Below, piece by piece: positions 35,433 to 48,276 of a DNA stretch of 64,000 nucleotides. Under the pieces are notes generated by a model, which did not search any database, was not told the DNA's origin, and saw only the letters and a list, made by a program, of their open reading frames with translations. A program made the translations under genes and the position numbers. Every line of letters starts with the position of its first letter. The first letter of the stretch is position 1. Origin of the DNA: Collimonas antrihumi (GTDB lineage: Bacteria; Pseudomonadota; Gammaproteobacteria; Burkholderiales; Burkholderiaceae_D); NCBI RefSeq assembly GCF_018304965.1, contig NZ_JAGQED010000012.1, positions 1 to 64,000 on the forward strand. Reading direction: 5' to 3'.

Positions 35433-35858
35433 TCAACGCCCTTTTTGACGCAACTTCGCAATCGCCGCCAACTGCGCAATTGCTGCCGACAACTCGGCCT
35501 GTGCTTTTGCGTAATCGATCACGGATTCCTTGTTGCTCAGCGCTTCTTCCGCGCGACGCTTGGCTTCGGTTGCCTTCGCTTCATCCAGATCGGCGCCGCG
35601 AATCGCGGTGTCGGCCAGGACGGTCACGTTATTCGGCTGCACTTCCAGCAGACCACCGGCAACGAATACAAACTCGTCCTGCGCCTGACCTGCCACCTTG
35701 ATCCGTACAGCACCCGGCTTGATGCGCGTGATCAGCGGGGTATGACGAGGATAAATCCCCAGCTCGCCCGACTCACCCGGCAACGCGACGAATTCGGCTT
35801 CACCGGAGAAGATCAGCTCTTCCGCGGAAACAACGTCTACGTGAATAGTGTGTGCCAT
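35433..35858 (-). CDS. atpC: ATP synthase F1 epsilon subunit
   Basis: A 141-residue epsilon subunit, the last gene of the atp operon. The N-terminal beta barrel ([40 protein letters not shown]) and the C-terminal helical hairpin ([20 protein letters not shown]) are both present. It forms the rotor stalk foot and regulates ATP hydrolysis. ATG at 35858 was chosen by homology over upstream in-frame ATGs. The gap to atpD is longer than elsewhere in the operon because a REP-like repeat sits in it. Confidence 0.95.
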   Translation of the reverse strand: MAHTIHVDVVSAEELIFSGEAEFVALPGESGELGIYPRHTPLITRIKPGAVRIKVAGQAQDEFVFVAGGLLEVQPNNVTVLADTAIRGADLDEAKATEAKRRAEEALSNKESVIDYAKAQAELSAAIAQLAAIAKLRQKGR

Positions 35859-35907
35859 CTTAAACCCTTTGTTGTCCATTAAATCAACTACCAACAAACC
35901 TCGCTGC

Positions 35908-35987
35908 GTCATTCCCGCGAACGCGGGAATCCATCTTAGTGAAACAGTTACTCAGAAATGTGGATTCCCCGCGTTCGCGGGGATGAC
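35908..35987. repeat. REP-like paired palindrome, copy 2
   Basis: The same paired unit as at 5873-5948: arm GTCATTCCCGCGAACGCGGG through AATCCA at 35908-35933 and inverted arm TGGATTCCCCGCGTTCGCGG through GATGAC at 35961-35987. The connecting 27 bases differ from copy 1. It lies within the atp operon between atpD and atpC, where it could fold in the mRNA and set the atpD/atpC ratio. Confidence 0.85.
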
Positions 35988-36002
35988 TATGCGAAACTTG
36001 CT

Positions 36003-37436
<1,434 letters not shown>

Positions 37437-37452
37437 TTAAACGCAGTTTGCG

Positions 37453-38325
37453 TTACACCGCAGCAGCACCGGCGACGATCTCAGACAATTCCTTCGTGAT
37501 CGCAGCTTGACGCGTCTTGTTGTATACCAGTTTCAGTTCGCCAATCACGTTACCCGCGTTGTCGCTAGCCGACTTCATCGCTACCATCCGCGCCGATTGC
37601 TCGGACGCCATGTTTTCAGCGACAGCCTGATAAATCAGCGCTTCCACGTAACGCACCAGCAATTCATCGATGACGCTTTGCACATCCGGCTCATAAATGT
37701 AGTCCCAGTCATGGGCCCCGGTTTTATCAGCCTCAAGACGATCGCTCGACAGCGGCAGCAACTGCTGCAGCATCGGCTCTTGCTTCATCGTGTTGATGAA
37801 CTTGGTGTACACCAGATAAACCGCGTCCAGGCGACCTTCCTGGTAAGCGTCGAGCAGTACTTTGACTGGCCCGATCAGCTTGTCCAGATGCGGCGTATCG
37901 CCCAGTTGCACGGCATGCGCAACGACCTTGGCGCCGATCCGGTGCAGAAAACCCAGACCCTTGTTACCGATCGCTACTGCCTGAACCTTATTGCCTTGCC
38001 CTTCCAGCTCACGCAGTTTCGTGGTCAGCAAACGCAAGGAGTTGGTGTTCATGCCGCCGCACAGACCCTTGTCGGTCGTTACAACGATGAAACCAACGTT
38101 CTTGGAGTTGTCCTGCTTCACCATGAACGGGTGCGTGTACTCTGGATTGGCTTGCGACAAGTTAGAAGCGATATTACGAATCTTGTCACTGTAGGGACGT
38201 GCCGCACGCATCCGGTCTTGCGCCTTGCGCATTTTGGATGCGGCGACCATTTCCATCGCCTTCGTGATCTTCTTCGTATTTTCTACGCTCTTGATCTTGC
38301 TGCGTATCTCTTTACCTGTAGCCAT
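37453..38325 (-). CDS. atpG: ATP synthase F1 gamma subunit
   Basis: A 290-residue central-stalk subunit. The N-terminal helix ([34 protein letters not shown]) and the C-terminal helix ([40 protein letters not shown]) are the conserved rotor coiled coil. It couples rotation of the c ring to catalysis. It lies 17 bases downstream of atpA. Confidence 0.97.
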   Translation of the reverse strand: MATGKEIRSKIKSVENTKKITKAMEMVAASKMRKAQDRMRAARPYSDKIRNIASNLSQANPEYTHPFMVKQDNSKNVGFIVVTTDKGLCGGMNTNSLRLLTTKLRELEGQGNKVQAVAIGNKGLGFLHRIGAKVVAHAVQLGDTPHLDKLIGPVKVLLDAYQEGRLDAVYLVYTKFINTMKQEPMLQQLLPLSSDRLEADKTGAHDWDYIYEPDVQSVIDELLVRYVEALIYQAVAENMASEQSARMVAMKSASDNAGNVIGELKLVYNKTRQAAITKELSEIVAGAAAV

Positions 38326-38342
38326 TCCGTGCTCCAGTTAAA

Positions 38343-39884
38343 TTAAGCCACGAACGATTTTTTGAAATCAGCAACGGCAGCAGACATTGCAGCTTCACCA
38401 TCTTTGTCGAGTTGCTTGGTTTCTTCGATCTTTTGCAGCAAAGGCGCGTGGCTGGTCTTCATGTAGTTATGCAGACCGCTTTCGAACGGCAGTACTTGCT
38501 TGACGTCGATGCTGTCCAGGAAGCCCTTGTTGACCGCGAACAAAGTCACAGCCATCAGCGAGATCGACAATGGCGAGTATTGCGCTTGCTTCAACAGCTC
38601 GGTAACGCGTGCACCGCGATCCAGTTGCTTGCGGGTCGCTTCGTCGAGGTCGGAAGCAAACTGCGCGAACGCAGCCAGTTCACGATACTGGGCCAAGTCG
38701 GTACGGATACCGCCGGACAGGTTCTTGATAACCTTGGTCTGAGCAGCGCCACCAACACGCGACACCGAAATACCGGCGTTGATCGCAGGACGGATACCGG
38801 CGTTGAACAACGAAGTTTCCAGGAAGATCTGACCATCGGTAATCGAAATCACGTTGGTCGGAACGAAAGCGGAAACGTCGCCAGCCTGGGTTTCGATGAT
38901 CGGCAAAGCAGTCAGCGAACCAGTCTTGCCCTTGACTTCACCCTTGGTGAAATCTTCGACGTATTTTTCGTTCACGCGTGCTGCGCGTTCCAGCAAACGG
39001 CTGTGGAGGTAGAACACATCGCCAGGATAAGCTTCACGGCCTGGTGGACGGCGCAACAGCAGCGATACCTGACGGTATGCAACAGCTTGCTTGGACAGAT
39101 CGTCATACACGATCAGTGCGTCTTGACCACGGTCACGGAAATATTCGCCCATTGCGCAGCCGGAGTAGGCCGACAGGTATTGCATCGCAGCCGACTCGGA
39201 AGCCGATGCAGCAACAACAATGGTGTATTCCATGGCGCCGTGTGCTTCCAGCGCGCGCACGATATTCTTGATCGACGATGCCTTTTGACCGATAGCGACA
39301 TAGATACATGTCACGTCCTGGCCCTTTTGATTGATGATCGCATCAATCGCCACGGCAGTCTTACCGGTTTGACGGTCGCCAATGATCAGTTCGCGCTGGC
39401 CGCGGCCGATCGGTACCATCGAGTCGATCGACTTGATACCGGTCTGCATTGGCTGCGAAACGGATTGACGGGCAATAACGCCTGGTGCGATCTTTTCAAT
39501 CGGCGCTGTCAGCTTGGTGTTGACCGGACCCTTGCCGTCGATCGGCTGGCCCAGTGCGTTCACTACACGGCCGCGCAGTTCCGGACCGATAGGCACTTCC
39601 AAAATACGGCCGGTACATTTAACTGTATCGCCTTCGGAAATGTGTTCGAAGTCACCCAGAATAACGGCGCCGACAGAGTCGCGCTCGAGATTCAGCGCGA
39701 GGCCGAATGTGTTGCCTGGGAATTCCAGCATCTCACCTTGCATCACGTCAGACAGACCATGGATACGGCAGATACCGTCGGACACGGAAATAACCGTGCC
39801 TTGATTGCGAATTTCAGCGGTATCGCCAAGGCCTTGAATCCGGCTCTTGATCAGTTCGCTGATTTCAGACGCGTTGAGTTGCAT
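38343..39884 (-). CDS. atpA: ATP synthase F1 alpha subunit
   Basis: A 513-residue subunit with the P-loop GDRQTGKT at 169-176 and the [20 protein letters not shown] and [15 protein letters not shown] blocks. It carries the non-catalytic nucleotide sites and alternates with beta. Length is normal, and the gene lies between atpH and atpG. Confidence 0.98.
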   Translation of the reverse strand: MQLNASEISELIKSRIQGLGDTAEIRNQGTVISVSDGICRIHGLSDVMQGEMLEFPGNTFGLALNLERDSVGAVILGDFEHISEGDTVKCTGRILEVPIGPELRGRVVNALGQPIDGKGPVNTKLTAPIEKIAPGVIARQSVSQPMQTGIKSIDSMVPIGRGQRELIIGDRQTGKTAVAIDAIINQKGQDVTCIYVAIGQKASSIKNIVRALEAHGAMEYTIVVAASASESAAMQYLSAYSGCAMGEYFRDRGQDALIVYDDLSKQAVAYRQVSLLLRRPPGREAYPGDVFYLHSRLLERAARVNEKYVEDFTKGEVKGKTGSLTALPIIETQAGDVSAFVPTNVISITDGQIFLETSLFNAGIRPAINAGISVSRVGGAAQTKVIKNLSGGIRTDLAQYRELAAFAQFASDLDEATRKQLDRGARVTELLKQAQYSPLSISLMAVTLFAVNKGFLDSIDVKQVLPFESGLHNYMKTSHAPLLQKIEETKQLDKDGEAAMSAAVADFKKSFVA

Positions 39885-39951
39885 ATTAACTCCTAAAATT
39901 TTTCTCGTTGCTCAGTTACGCAGATACGCAAAAGTCAAAGCCAATCGATGA

Positions 39952-40491
39952 TCACGCAGCCAGGGCAGCATGCAGTTCCTGCAGCTTGGCGCGCACCGAG
40001 GTGTCGAGCACTTCATCGCCGACTACTACACGTACGCCGCCGATCAGCGAGTTATCCACAGTTACCGATGGGTTCAGCTTGCGGCCGAACTTCTTTTCCA
40101 GCGTGGCGGTCAAATCTTTCACTTGCGCTTCTGTCATTTCAAAAGCACTGGTGATCTCGACATCCGCAGCGCCTTCTTGTGCGTTCTTCAGCACTTGAAA
40201 TTGCTCGGCGATTTCCGGCAGCGCGATCAAACGACCGTTATCAACCAGCGTCGCGACGAAGTTTTTCACTTCGGCGGTGGCTGCTTGCGGCGATTTCAAC
40301 AGCGCCAGGAACGTATCGGCGATTTGCTGATGCGTCAGCGCAGGATTGTGCGCCAGCGCCTTGACATCGGAATTGGCCGCTACCTGGCCCATCTCGACAA
40401 CCAGATCCGCCCACGCAGCCAGGTCTTGCGACTTGGCCACACGGAACAGTGCTTCTGCATAAGGACGAGCAATCGTTGCAAGTTCAGCCAT
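39952..40491 (-). CDS. atpH: ATP synthase F1 delta subunit
   Basis: A 179-residue delta (OSCP) subunit that joins F1 to the peripheral stalk. The N-terminal helical part ([19 protein letters not shown]) and the C-terminal signature [20 protein letters not shown] are both clear. It begins two bases after the atpF stop. Confidence 0.96.
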   Translation of the reverse strand: MAELATIARPYAEALFRVAKSQDLAAWADLVVEMGQVAANSDVKALAHNPALTHQQIADTFLALLKSPQAATAEVKNFVATLVDNGRLIALPEIAEQFQVLKNAQEGAADVEITSAFEMTEAQVKDLTATLEKKFGRKLNPSVTVDNSLIGGVRVVVGDEVLDTSVRAKLQELHAALAA

Positions 40492-40493
40492 GA

Positions 40494-40964
40494 TTACAGC
40501 TCTGTTTTCAGTTGGTTCAGCAAATCGGCATGTGCCGCTGTATCGACTTCGCGCTTGAGGATCTGTTCGGCGCCTTTGACCGCGAGGGTCGCAACTTCAC
40601 CGCGCAGAGCTTCGCGTGCTTTAGTCATTTGCTGTTCCGCTTCGGCTTTAGCGTTAGCGATGATGCGGGCAGCTTCTTCGGAAGCCGTTTTCTTGGCTTC
40701 GTCGACGATCGATTGACCGCGCTTTTCAGCTTCGCCAATACGCTTTTGACCTTCGTCGCGCGCGGTTGCCAGTTCTGCCGAAGCACGCTTTTCAGCGGCT
40801 GCCAGATCTGCCTTGCCGCGATCAGCGGCTGCCAGGCCGTCCGCGATCTTCTTGGCGCGCTCATCGAGCGCTTTCATCAGCGGCGGCCAGATGAATTTCA
40901 TCGTGAAGCCGGCGAGGATGAAGAAGACCAGGAACTGCGCAAACAATGTTGCATTTAAGTTCAC
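40494..40964 (-). CDS. atpF: ATP synthase Fo b subunit
   Basis: A 156-residue subunit: one membrane helix at about residues 5-27 ([20 protein letters not shown]) and then a long charged coiled coil rich in Ala, Glu and Lys. As a dimer it forms the peripheral stalk. It lies between atpE and atpH. Confidence 0.97.
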   Translation of the reverse strand: MNLNATLFAQFLVFFILAGFTMKFIWPPLMKALDERAKKIADGLAAADRGKADLAAAEKRASAELATARDEGQKRIGEAEKRGQSIVDEAKKTASEEAARIIANAKAEAEQQMTKAREALRGEVATLAVKGAEQILKREVDTAAHADLLNQLKTEL

Positions 40965-41031
40965 AGTAATTTCCTTCTCAGAATAACGTGGGCTGAAATG
41001 CTTTCAGCCGATTCGGTTACGCTCGATTAAA

Positions 41032-41310
<279 letters not shown>

Positions 41311-41408
41311 TTAATACAGAAAATTAATACAAAAAACCAATACTGAAACTAATACTGAAAACAGATCTAAAACTAAAACTACAAATTCAAAACCGGCGCT
41401 CTGGCTCT

Positions 41409-42233
41409 TTAGTGAGCCTCATGTGCCTGGCCGATATACACCAGAGTCAGCATCATGAAAATAAACGCTTGCAACAACACGATCAGGATATGGAAGATCG
41501 CCCAGATAGAACCGGCAATCACGTGGCCGACAAAACCAAACGCAGTAGCGGTGGAGCCCAGCAGCGCGATCAACAGGAACAGCAATTCACCGGCATACAT
41601 GTTGCCGAACAGTCGCATCGCCAGCGACACGGTTTTTGCAGCAAATTCAATGACGTTCAACAAGAGGTTGGCTGGAGCAAGCCAGATACCGAAAGGCGCG
41701 GCGACCAGCTCGTGCAGGAAACCGCCGATGCCCTTGATCTTGAAGCTGTAGTACAGCATCAGCACCAGTACGCCCAGGGCGATGCCCATGGTGCCGTTCA
41801 AGTCGGCGGTCGGCACTACGCGATGATGGGAAATGAAGCCGTCCAGGCCAACCAGCTTGAACAGGCTGGAGAACATGTCGACCGGCAGGAAGTCGAGCGA
41901 GTTCATCAAGGCAACCCAGATGAATACTGTCAGCGCCAACGGTGCGATAAAGCTGCGATCGCCGTGGACGATGCCCTTGGCTTGATCGTCGACCATCTCG
42001 ACTACCATTTCGACGAAAGCCTGGAAACGTCCTGGCACGCCCGCCGTCGCTTTACGCGCGGCGAGATACATCAGCAGGCAACCAACTACGCCGGCAAATA
42101 CCGACCAGAAAATCGTGTCGATATTGATAATCGAAAAATCGACTATCTTGGATTGATGGCCAGTGGAAAAATGTCCGAGGTGATGGACAATATATTCTGA
42201 GGGGGTTAGTGCTTCGCTTGGAGCTACAGTCAT
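41409..42233 (-). CDS. atpB: ATP synthase Fo a subunit
   Basis: A 274-residue membrane protein with five to six helices. The essential Arg lies in [20 protein letters not shown], and the last helices carry the conserved [17 protein letters not shown] end. It forms the proton half-channels against the c ring. Its start overlaps the atpI stop by 4 bases. Confidence 0.97.
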   Translation of the reverse strand: MTVAPSEALTPSEYIVHHLGHFSTGHQSKIVDFSIINIDTIFWSVFAGVVGCLLMYLAARKATAGVPGRFQAFVEMVVEMVDDQAKGIVHGDRSFIAPLALTVFIWVALMNSLDFLPVDMFSSLFKLVGLDGFISHHRVVPTADLNGTMGIALGVLVLMLYYSFKIKGIGGFLHELVAAPFGIWLAPANLLLNVIEFAAKTVSLAMRLFGNMYAGELLFLLIALLGSTATAFGFVGHVIAGSIWAIFHILIVLLQAFIFMMLTLVYIGQAHEAH

Positions 42234-42625
42234 GATCGATGTCTAAAAAGTAAAATTATGTAACTTTTGAGTACCACAATGAAGCTGACGATAAATGCCG
42301 GCCAATTCAAATCGTGATACAACCATACGACCGCGCCAACCAGCGCAATCGTTGTAGCAATTTTGACAAACTCGCCGATGAAAAAAGACATCGGATTGGC
42401 GCCACCTGGTTTGCGCGCGCTGATGTAAAGACGGAGAGCAAACAGTCCGTTGGGAACCGCGCAGCACACACCACCTAAAAGCGCGGAACAAAATCCGGAT
42501 ACGCCGGCCAGTAAACCTGCCACAGCTGCCAGCACGACCGTAGTAATAAATTGCGTAAGCACGATGCGCAGCATACTGACCCAATATTGTGCGAAAGCTA
42601 CTCGCCGAACAGAACGCGATTGCAT
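42230..42625 (-). CDS. atpI: ATP synthase-associated protein AtpI
   Basis: A 131-residue membrane protein with four predicted helices, first gene of the atp operon and overlapping atpB by 4 bases. AtpI helps assembly of the c ring and is poorly conserved; the position is the main evidence. The start is uncertain: ATG at 42625 has no good ribosome site, and ATG at 42574 is possible. The 250 bases upstream, before parB, should hold the operon promoter. Confidence 0.8.
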   Translation of the reverse strand: MQSRSVRRVAFAQYWVSMLRIVLTQFITTVVLAAVAGLLAGVSGFCSALLGGVCCAVPNGLFALRLYISARKPGGANPMSFFIGEFVKIATTIALVGAVVWLYHDLNWPAFIVSFIVVLKSYIILLFRHRS

Positions 42626-42875
42626 CGTGGTCGATGCAGCGCAGCTAATTTCCTCCAGCTCATTCTAGTCTACGGCTGTTTTAGAAGCCCGAGGATTATA
42701 AAGGCTGGCCGCGGCTTTCGTCAAACTTTTGCTGCCGAATCATAAGCTTATGCAACACCTGGATTGGCTTTAAATGGTCGGCCTTGCTGGTCCGTACAAT
42801 CGGATCGGCAGTCAATTTGATTGTGATCCATGCACCAATATTGTGAGACCGCCCTATTTTTTCCGTTTTGCGTTT

Positions 42876-43772
42876 TTATTCAGCACCTTTGAGGCGTGCA
42901 ATCAAACCATCCAACGTATCCAGATCGGAAAAATCGATAATCAGCTGGCCGCGATTCTTGGCCGCGGTCTTGATTGTTACCTGAGTCGCCAGCAAATCTG
43001 ACAATTCTTCTTCCAGCCGGGCGATATCGCGCGACTTTTCCTTGGTTTTGGCAGGCCGGCTGGCTGCATCGGCTTCGGTGGTGGTGCGCACCACGAGCTT
43101 TTCGGTATCGCGCACCGACATCCGTTTGGCCACGACCTGGTTGGCCAGCGTGATCTGGGTTGCCGCATCCACCGCCAGCAGCGCCCGCGCATGGCCCATA
43201 TCGATATCACCGGCCATCAGCATGGTTTGCACCGGCTTGGCCAGGTTCAGCAGACGCAACAGATTCGAGACCGCACTGCGCGAACGCCCTACCGATACCG
43301 CCGCCTGCTCGTGGGTAAAGCTGAAATCGGTAATCAGGCGATGAATACCCTGCGCTTCTTCCAGCGGATTCAGGTCTTCGCGCTGCATGTTTTCGATCAG
43401 CGCCATCGCCGCGGTGGTCTGGTCGTCGACATCCTTGACCAGCACCGGCACCTCGATCAGGCCGGCTAGCTGAGCCGCACGAAAGCGCCGCTCGCCAGCG
43501 ATGATTTCATAGTGCTGGGAACCATTGTGCAAGGCGATCGGCCGCACCAGGATCGGCTGCAGCAAGCCCTGCTCCTTGATCGACGCCGCCAGTTCGGCCA
43601 GGGCACCCTCATCCATGCGCGTACGCGGCTGGTACTTGCCGGCTTGCATGACAGTGACCGCCAATACCGATGGCGCGCCGACAATAGTCGGCACGGCTTC
43701 CGTGATATCGGTGGAGCCGCCCAGCAGAGCTTCCAGGCCGCGGCCCAGTCCTTTTGATTTTTTCGTGACCAT
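42876..43772 (-). CDS. parB: Chromosome partition protein ParB
   Basis: A 298-residue ParB. The CTP-binding domain has IIAGERRFRAAQLAG, preceded by LRQPILVRPI-like residues (LLQPILVRPIALHNG). The parS-binding HTH is FTHEQAAVSVGRSRSAVSNL, and the C-terminal dimerisation part ends IDFSDLDTLDGLIARLKGAE. It loads at the two parS sites at 48.2 kb and spreads. It follows parA, with 148 bases between that include a DnaA box. Confidence 0.96.
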   Translation of the reverse strand: MVTKKSKGLGRGLEALLGGSTDITEAVPTIVGAPSVLAVTVMQAGKYQPRTRMDEGALAELAASIKEQGLLQPILVRPIALHNGSQHYEIIAGERRFRAAQLAGLIEVPVLVKDVDDQTTAAMALIENMQREDLNPLEEAQGIHRLITDFSFTHEQAAVSVGRSRSAVSNLLRLLNLAKPVQTMLMAGDIDMGHARALLAVDAATQITLANQVVAKRMSVRDTEKLVVRTTTEADAASRPAKTKEKSRDIARLEEELSDLLATQVTIKTAAKNRGQLIIDFSDLDTLDGLIARLKGAE

Positions 43773-43920
43773 CTTTTCCTACCGTAAATTACTGATTACA
43801 TTACAACGGGCTGTGGATAACTCTGTTGATAACCCTGTTTGCAACCGTATTAATAAGCTGTTGATCAGTTGCGTATAAGTCTGTGCATAGGCGGTGTATA
43901 GCCGGTGTACAACTTATGTA
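43773..43920. other. parA-parB spacer with a DnaA box
   Basis: TGTGGATAA at 43812-43820 is a perfect DnaA box, with looser TTGATAAC and TGTGCATAG words nearby. This may link parB expression to DnaA or be a chance feature of an origin-near region. Confidence 0.4.
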
Positions 43921-44691
43921 TTACATTGTCTTGATACGTTCCACCATCTCGGCGCCAAAGGCGATATAAGCCTGTGCGCCCTTGGAAGCCGCGTCAAAAG
44001 TGACTCCCGGCATGCCATATGAAGGCGCTTCCGCCAGGCGCACATTACGCGGGATAACCGTCTTGAACACTTTATCGCCAAAGTGCTTTTCCAATTCCTC
44101 AGAAACCTGTTGCGATAACGTCATGCGCGGATCGAACATGACGCGCAGCAGGCCGATGATCTTCAGGTCGGGATTCAGATTGGCATGCACCTTCTTGATG
44201 GTGTTGACCAGGTCCGACAAGCCTTCCAGCGCATAGTATTCGCACTGCATCGGGATGATTACCCCATTCGCTGCGCATAAACCGTTCAAGGTCAGCATCG
44301 AAAGCGCCGGCGGACAATCGATCAGGATGAAATCGTATTCGTCTGCAACGCTGATGAACGCGTCTTTCAAACGCTTCTCGCGATTTTCCAGTTCGACCAT
44401 TTCCACTTCAGCGCCGGCCAGTTCGCGATTTGCCGGCAGCACGTCAAAACGACCCGTCTCTGAAGTTTTGCGCACCGTTTTGATATCCGACATTCCCAAC
44501 AGCACTTCATAGATCGAAGCCGTCAGCGTGCCTTTGTTGATCCCCGCGCCCATGGTGGCATTACCCTGTGGATCGAGATCGGCCAGCAAGACGCGTTGAT
44601 TCAGTTGCGCCAGGCCAGCGGCCAGATTGACGGCGGTGGTGGTTTTACCGACCCCGCCCTTTTGATTGGCGACACAAAATATTTTTGCCAT
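43921..44691 (-). CDS. parA: Chromosome partition ATPase ParA (Soj)
   Basis: A 256-residue ParA with the deviant Walker A KGGVGKTT at 11-18, Walker A' LADLDPQGNATMGAG and Walker B FILIDCPPALSMLTLNGL. It binds DNA non-specifically in the ATP form and pulls ParB-parS complexes. No N-terminal HTH is present, as in chromosomal Soj proteins. It follows the LysE-type gene by 22 bases and rsmG and mnmG further upstream, the conserved origin-near order. Confidence 0.97.
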   Translation of the reverse strand: MAKIFCVANQKGGVGKTTTAVNLAAGLAQLNQRVLLADLDPQGNATMGAGINKGTLTASIYEVLLGMSDIKTVRKTSETGRFDVLPANRELAGAEVEMVELENREKRLKDAFISVADEYDFILIDCPPALSMLTLNGLCAANGVIIPMQCEYYALEGLSDLVNTIKKVHANLNPDLKIIGLLRVMFDPRMTLSQQVSEELEKHFGDKVFKTVIPRNVRLAEAPSYGMPGVTFDAASKGAQAYIAFGAEMVERIKTM

Positions 44692-44713
44692 GTATTGGTA
44701 TGAAGGTCGTGAT

Positions 44714-45349
44714 TTAGTTAGTCGTTAATTTGATGCCAAAGCCGATCAGGAAAATTCCCGCGGCTTTGGAGGCGAATGCGGCGATACGGCGATTGTGTCC
44801 CAGGCGTTTGGCAGCAGTGTTCCCGAGCAGTACCAGCAGACTACCGTAAAACAGTGCGCAACTGGAGATGATTGCAGCCATGGTCAGGAATGTGAGGCTG
44901 CCGCGCTGCGTCGCCGGATCGATGAACAGCGGAAAAAACGCCATGTAAAACACAATCGCCTTGGGATTGATCAATGTCACCAGGAAGCCGCGGGAAAAAT
45001 TACCGGCGCCGGCAAAGCCGACGGCGGCACTGGCGTCACCGCCTTTCCTGGCAAATAACAATTTGCAGCCGAGGTAGGCCAGATAAGCCGCGCCCAGATA
45101 TTGCACGCCCTTGAACACCAGCGGATTCGCGGTCAGCAAGGCTGCTACGCCTACCGCTGCCAAAAACATCAGCACGGCGTCGCCCATCATGATGCCGAAC
45201 AGCGAAGCATAGCCGCCGCGCACGCCATGCCGGCCGGCGCTGGTCAGGATACAAAAAGTACCTGCGCCCGGCAGCATCAGAAACACCATGGTGGCAACGA
45301 TCAATTGCCAGACATCTGTAATGCCGAGAGTATGAAACAAGGCGCCCAT
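44714..45349 (-). CDS. LysE/RhtB-family exporter
   Basis: A 211-residue membrane protein with six helices. The N-terminal LMLPGAGTFCILTSAGRHGV resembles the PGP motif of amino-acid exporters, and LVTLINPKAIVFYMAFFPLF is the LysE-family signature. It should export an amino acid or homoserine lactone; the substrate is open. Its insertion between rsmG and parA departs from the common rsmG-parA order. Confidence 0.88.
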   Translation of the reverse strand: MGALFHTLGITDVWQLIVATMVFLMLPGAGTFCILTSAGRHGVRGGYASLFGIMMGDAVLMFLAAVGVAALLTANPLVFKGVQYLGAAYLAYLGCKLLFARKGGDASAAVGFAGAGNFSRGFLVTLINPKAIVFYMAFFPLFIDPATQRGSLTFLTMAAIISSCALFYGSLLVLLGNTAAKRLGHNRRIAAFASKAAGIFLIGFGIKLTTN

Positions 45350-45425
45350 GATGAATTTACTCCTGTGATGAATCTGGCTGAGATTAGTCCGACTACCTTA
45401 CTGTTGCCTGGTATTGCTGCCATGT

Positions 45426-46103
45426 CTACGCTGCACTGCGCTTGATAAAAATCAGATGGCGTTCCGCATCCAGTCCCGGCACCGCCAATGGCTGCACTTC
45501 CGTTACTTGCCAACCGGCTGGCAGACGGGCGATTTCTTCGTCCGGCTGTACGCCTTTGAGGGCGATGAATTGGCCATTATCCGTCAACAAATGCGCCGAC
45601 CAGTTAATAAAATCCGCCAGTTCGGCAAATGCCCTGGAAGTGATCACATCAAATTTTTGCGCTACCTGCAACTGCTCTACTCTTGCGGTATGCACGGTGA
45701 CGTTGCCAAGGCCGAGCTCGGCTTTGACTTGCGTCAGAAATGCCGTTTTCTTGTGCACCGTGTCGATCATCGACACCCGCATCGCCGGCTTCGCCTTGGC
45801 GGCCCAGATCGCCAGGATCACCCCTGGCAGGCCGCCGCCGGAGCCGACATCCAGCACATGTTCCGCCGCCGCAAAGGCCGGCACCACCGCCAGAGAGTCC
45901 AGCAAATGGTGCGTCATCATCTGCGCAGGTTCGCGGATCGAAGTCAGGTTATAGGTCCGGTTCCACTTCGCCAACAATGCCAGATAAGCCAGCAATTGCT
46001 GCTGCTGTTGCTGATCCAATGCAATTCCCAATGCTTGCGCACCTTGCTGCAGGCTCGCTTCCAGCGCTTGCTGTGCCGCCGGCGCGGTCTGCGTTGAACT
46101 CAT
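45426..46103 (-). CDS. rsmG: 16S rRNA m7G527 methyltransferase RsmG (GidB)
   Basis: A 225-residue class I methyltransferase. The SAM loop is VLDVGSGGGLPGVILA, preceded by KWNRTYNLTSIREPAQM, both RsmG signatures. It methylates N7 of G527 in 16S rRNA. ATG at 46103 has AAGGAG upstream. It lies 81 bases after mnmG on the same strand. Confidence 0.96.
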   Translation of the reverse strand: MSSTQTAPAAQQALEASLQQGAQALGIALDQQQQQQLLAYLALLAKWNRTYNLTSIREPAQMMTHHLLDSLAVVPAFAAAEHVLDVGSGGGLPGVILAIWAAKAKPAMRVSMIDTVHKKTAFLTQVKAELGLGNVTVHTARVEQLQVAQKFDVITSRAFAELADFINWSAHLLTDNGQFIALKGVQPDEEIARLPAGWQVTEVQPLAVPGLDAERHLIFIKRSAA

Positions 46104-46184
46104 GGTGCCACTCCTTGTATATCCCGGCAATTACCTTGATGGTAGTTGATTATTAAGCAATTACGTAACTAAGCAATTAGCTAA

Positions 46185-48110
46185 TCAGGCAGCCTGATCG
46201 TCAGCACCCAGACGCTTCATGCCACCCTTTTTCAGGTGTACCAGCAGCAGTGACAATGCCGCCGGCGTAACGCCGGAGATCCGCGAAGCCTGGCCAAAAG
46301 TTTCCGGCTTGTGCTGGTTCAGCTTTTGGCGTACCTCGATCGACAAGGCTTGTACGTCCATATAATCCAGATCGGCAGGCAGCTTCAGGTTTTCATTGTT
46401 CTCATGGCGCTCTACTTCCTTCGCCTGGCGGTCGATGTAACCGGCGTATTTAACCTGGATCTCGACTTGTTCCTTGACCGTGTCATCCTGCACACCGGGA
46501 CCACCCAGATCCTGGCCATCGATACCCTTGAGCGTCATCAGTTGATCATAAGTAACGTTTGGCCGGCGCAACAGATCGACCAGGGAATATTCGCGCTCAA
46601 TGGCCTTGCCGAGCAAACGCTCAGCTTCTGCTTCGGCCACGATACGGGGATTCACCCAGGTCGAACGCAGGCGCTCCATTTCCAGCGCCACCGCTTCACG
46701 CTTTTTCTCGAACTGCGCCCATTGCGCATCGCCGACACAACCCAACTGGCGGCCAATCTCGGTCAGGCGCAAGTCGGCGTTATCTTCACGCAGGCTGAGG
46801 CGATACTCGGCGCGGCTGGTGAACATGCGATAAGGCTCTTGGACGCCTTGGGTAATCAAGTCGTCGACCAATACGCCAAGGTAAGCTTCGTCGCGGCGTG
46901 GAGTCCAGGCATCGCGCTCCTGTGTTTGCAGTGCGGCATTCAATCCGGCCAGCATGCCTTGGGCAGCAGCCTCTTCATAACCTGTGGTGCCGTTGATCTG
47001 CCCGGCGAAATACAAGCCTTGAATCAATTTGGTTTCCAGCGAAGCCTTCAAACCACGTGGATCGAAATAGTCGTATTCGATAGCGTAGCCTGGACGCAGG
47101 ATGTGAGCGTTCTCCAAGCCGCGCATCGAATGCACCAAGGCCAGCTGCACATCGAATGGCAAACTTGTCGAAATGCCATTTGGATAAAACTCGTTGGTGG
47201 TCAAGCCTTCCGGCTCCAGGAATATCTGGTGCGAATCCTTGCCGGCAAAGCGGTGGATCTTATCCTCGATTGACGGACAGTAGCGCGGCCCTACTCCTTC
47301 TATCACGCCCGTATACATCGGGCTGCGATCCAGGCCGGCACGAATGATGTCATGCGTTTGCTGGTTGGTATGGGTAATCCAGCATGGCAATTGCGCCGGA
47401 TGCATCGCGGTATTGCCCATCACGGAAAATACCGGCACCGGATCGAGATCGCCCGGTTGTTCCTGCATTACAGAAAAATCGATAGTACGGCCGTCGATAC
47501 GTGGCGGCGTGCCTGTCTTCAGGCGGCCTTGCGGCAACTTCAATTCTTTCAGACGCGCCGACAAGGAAATCGCCGGTGGGTCTCCGGCACGGCCAGCGGA
47601 ATAGTTATTGAGACCAACGTGGATCTTCCCATCCAGGAAAGTACCAGCGGTCAACACCACTGCCCTGCTCCGGAACTGGATACCAACTTGCGTCACGGCG
47701 CCAACCACGCGATCGCCCTCTACCAGCAGATCATCCACGGCTTGCTGGAACAACCAAAGGTTTTCCTGGTTTTCCAGGCGTGAGCGAATCGCTTGCTTGT
47801 ACAAGATGCGGTCGGCTTGCGCGCGGGTTGCGCGTACTGCCGGTCCTTTTGAGGAGTTCAGGATACGGAACTGGATACCGGCTTCATCGGTGGCAATTGC
47901 CATCGCACCACCCATGGCGTCGACCTCTTTTACCAGATGGCCCTTACCTATCCCACCAATTGAAGGATTGCACGACATCTGGCCCAAGGTCTCGATATTG
48001 TGGGTCAACAATAAAGTCTTTTGGCCCATGCGAGCGGATGCCAGTGCGGCTTCGGTGCCGGCATGACCGCCGCCAACGACGATTACGTCAAAATGTGTAG
48101 GAAAAAGCAT
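46185..48110 (-). CDS. mnmG: tRNA modification FAD enzyme MnmG (GidA)
   Basis: A 641-residue FAD protein. The dinucleotide loop [20 protein letters not shown] is at the N-terminus, with [20 protein letters not shown] and the cysteine in [15 protein letters not shown]. With MnmE it adds the carboxymethylaminomethyl group at U34 of tRNAs. It is the first gene of the mnmG-rsmG-parAB run, and the parS sites lie in its upstream gap. Confidence 0.97.
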   Translation of the reverse strand: MLFPTHFDVIVVGGGHAGTEAALASARMGQKTLLLTHNIETLGQMSCNPSIGGIGKGHLVKEVDAMGGAMAIATDEAGIQFRILNSSKGPAVRATRAQADRILYKQAIRSRLENQENLWLFQQAVDDLLVEGDRVVGAVTQVGIQFRSRAVVLTAGTFLDGKIHVGLNNYSAGRAGDPPAISLSARLKELKLPQGRLKTGTPPRIDGRTIDFSVMQEQPGDLDPVPVFSVMGNTAMHPAQLPCWITHTNQQTHDIIRAGLDRSPMYTGVIEGVGPRYCPSIEDKIHRFAGKDSHQIFLEPEGLTTNEFYPNGISTSLPFDVQLALVHSMRGLENAHILRPGYAIEYDYFDPRGLKASLETKLIQGLYFAGQINGTTGYEEAAAQGMLAGLNAALQTQERDAWTPRRDEAYLGVLVDDLITQGVQEPYRMFTSRAEYRLSLREDNADLRLTEIGRQLGCVGDAQWAQFEKKREAVALEMERLRSTWVNPRIVAEAEAERLLGKAIEREYSLVDLLRRPNVTYDQLMTLKGIDGQDLGGPGVQDDTVKEQVEIQVKYAGYIDRQAKEVERHENNENLKLPADLDYMDVQALSIEVRQKLNQHKPETFGQASRISGVTPAALSLLLVHLKKGGMKRLGADDQAA

Positions 48111-48217
48111 AGTGCGCCTCTTGGAGACGATGAAAAACGGTGAGCAGAGGCGTGATTATAAAGCATGCAGCCCTCGCCTACACTCCGGATCACTATGCCG
48201 CTCAACAACACAACAGA

Positions 48218-48233
48218 TGTTTCACGTGAAACA
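48218..48233. promoter_or_regulatory. parS: parS centromere site 1
   Basis: TGTTTCACGTGAAACA is the perfect 16-base palindromic consensus of bacterial parS. It lies 107 bases upstream of mnmG and is the loading site for the ParB encoded at 42.9-43.8 kb. Confidence 0.95.
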
Positions 48234-48276
48234 TTGCAATATCGGATTTTTGAAAACGTGAGAACAAAACGGCGAT

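Noticed and set aside
38412-39896. Long open frame (494 codons) opposite atpA
   Set aside because: It is an antisense shadow of atpA with no family resemblance.
43773-43920. parA-parB spacer considered as the replication origin
   Set aside because: Only one perfect DnaA box and no AT-rich unwinding segment; the 57 kb region is far better.
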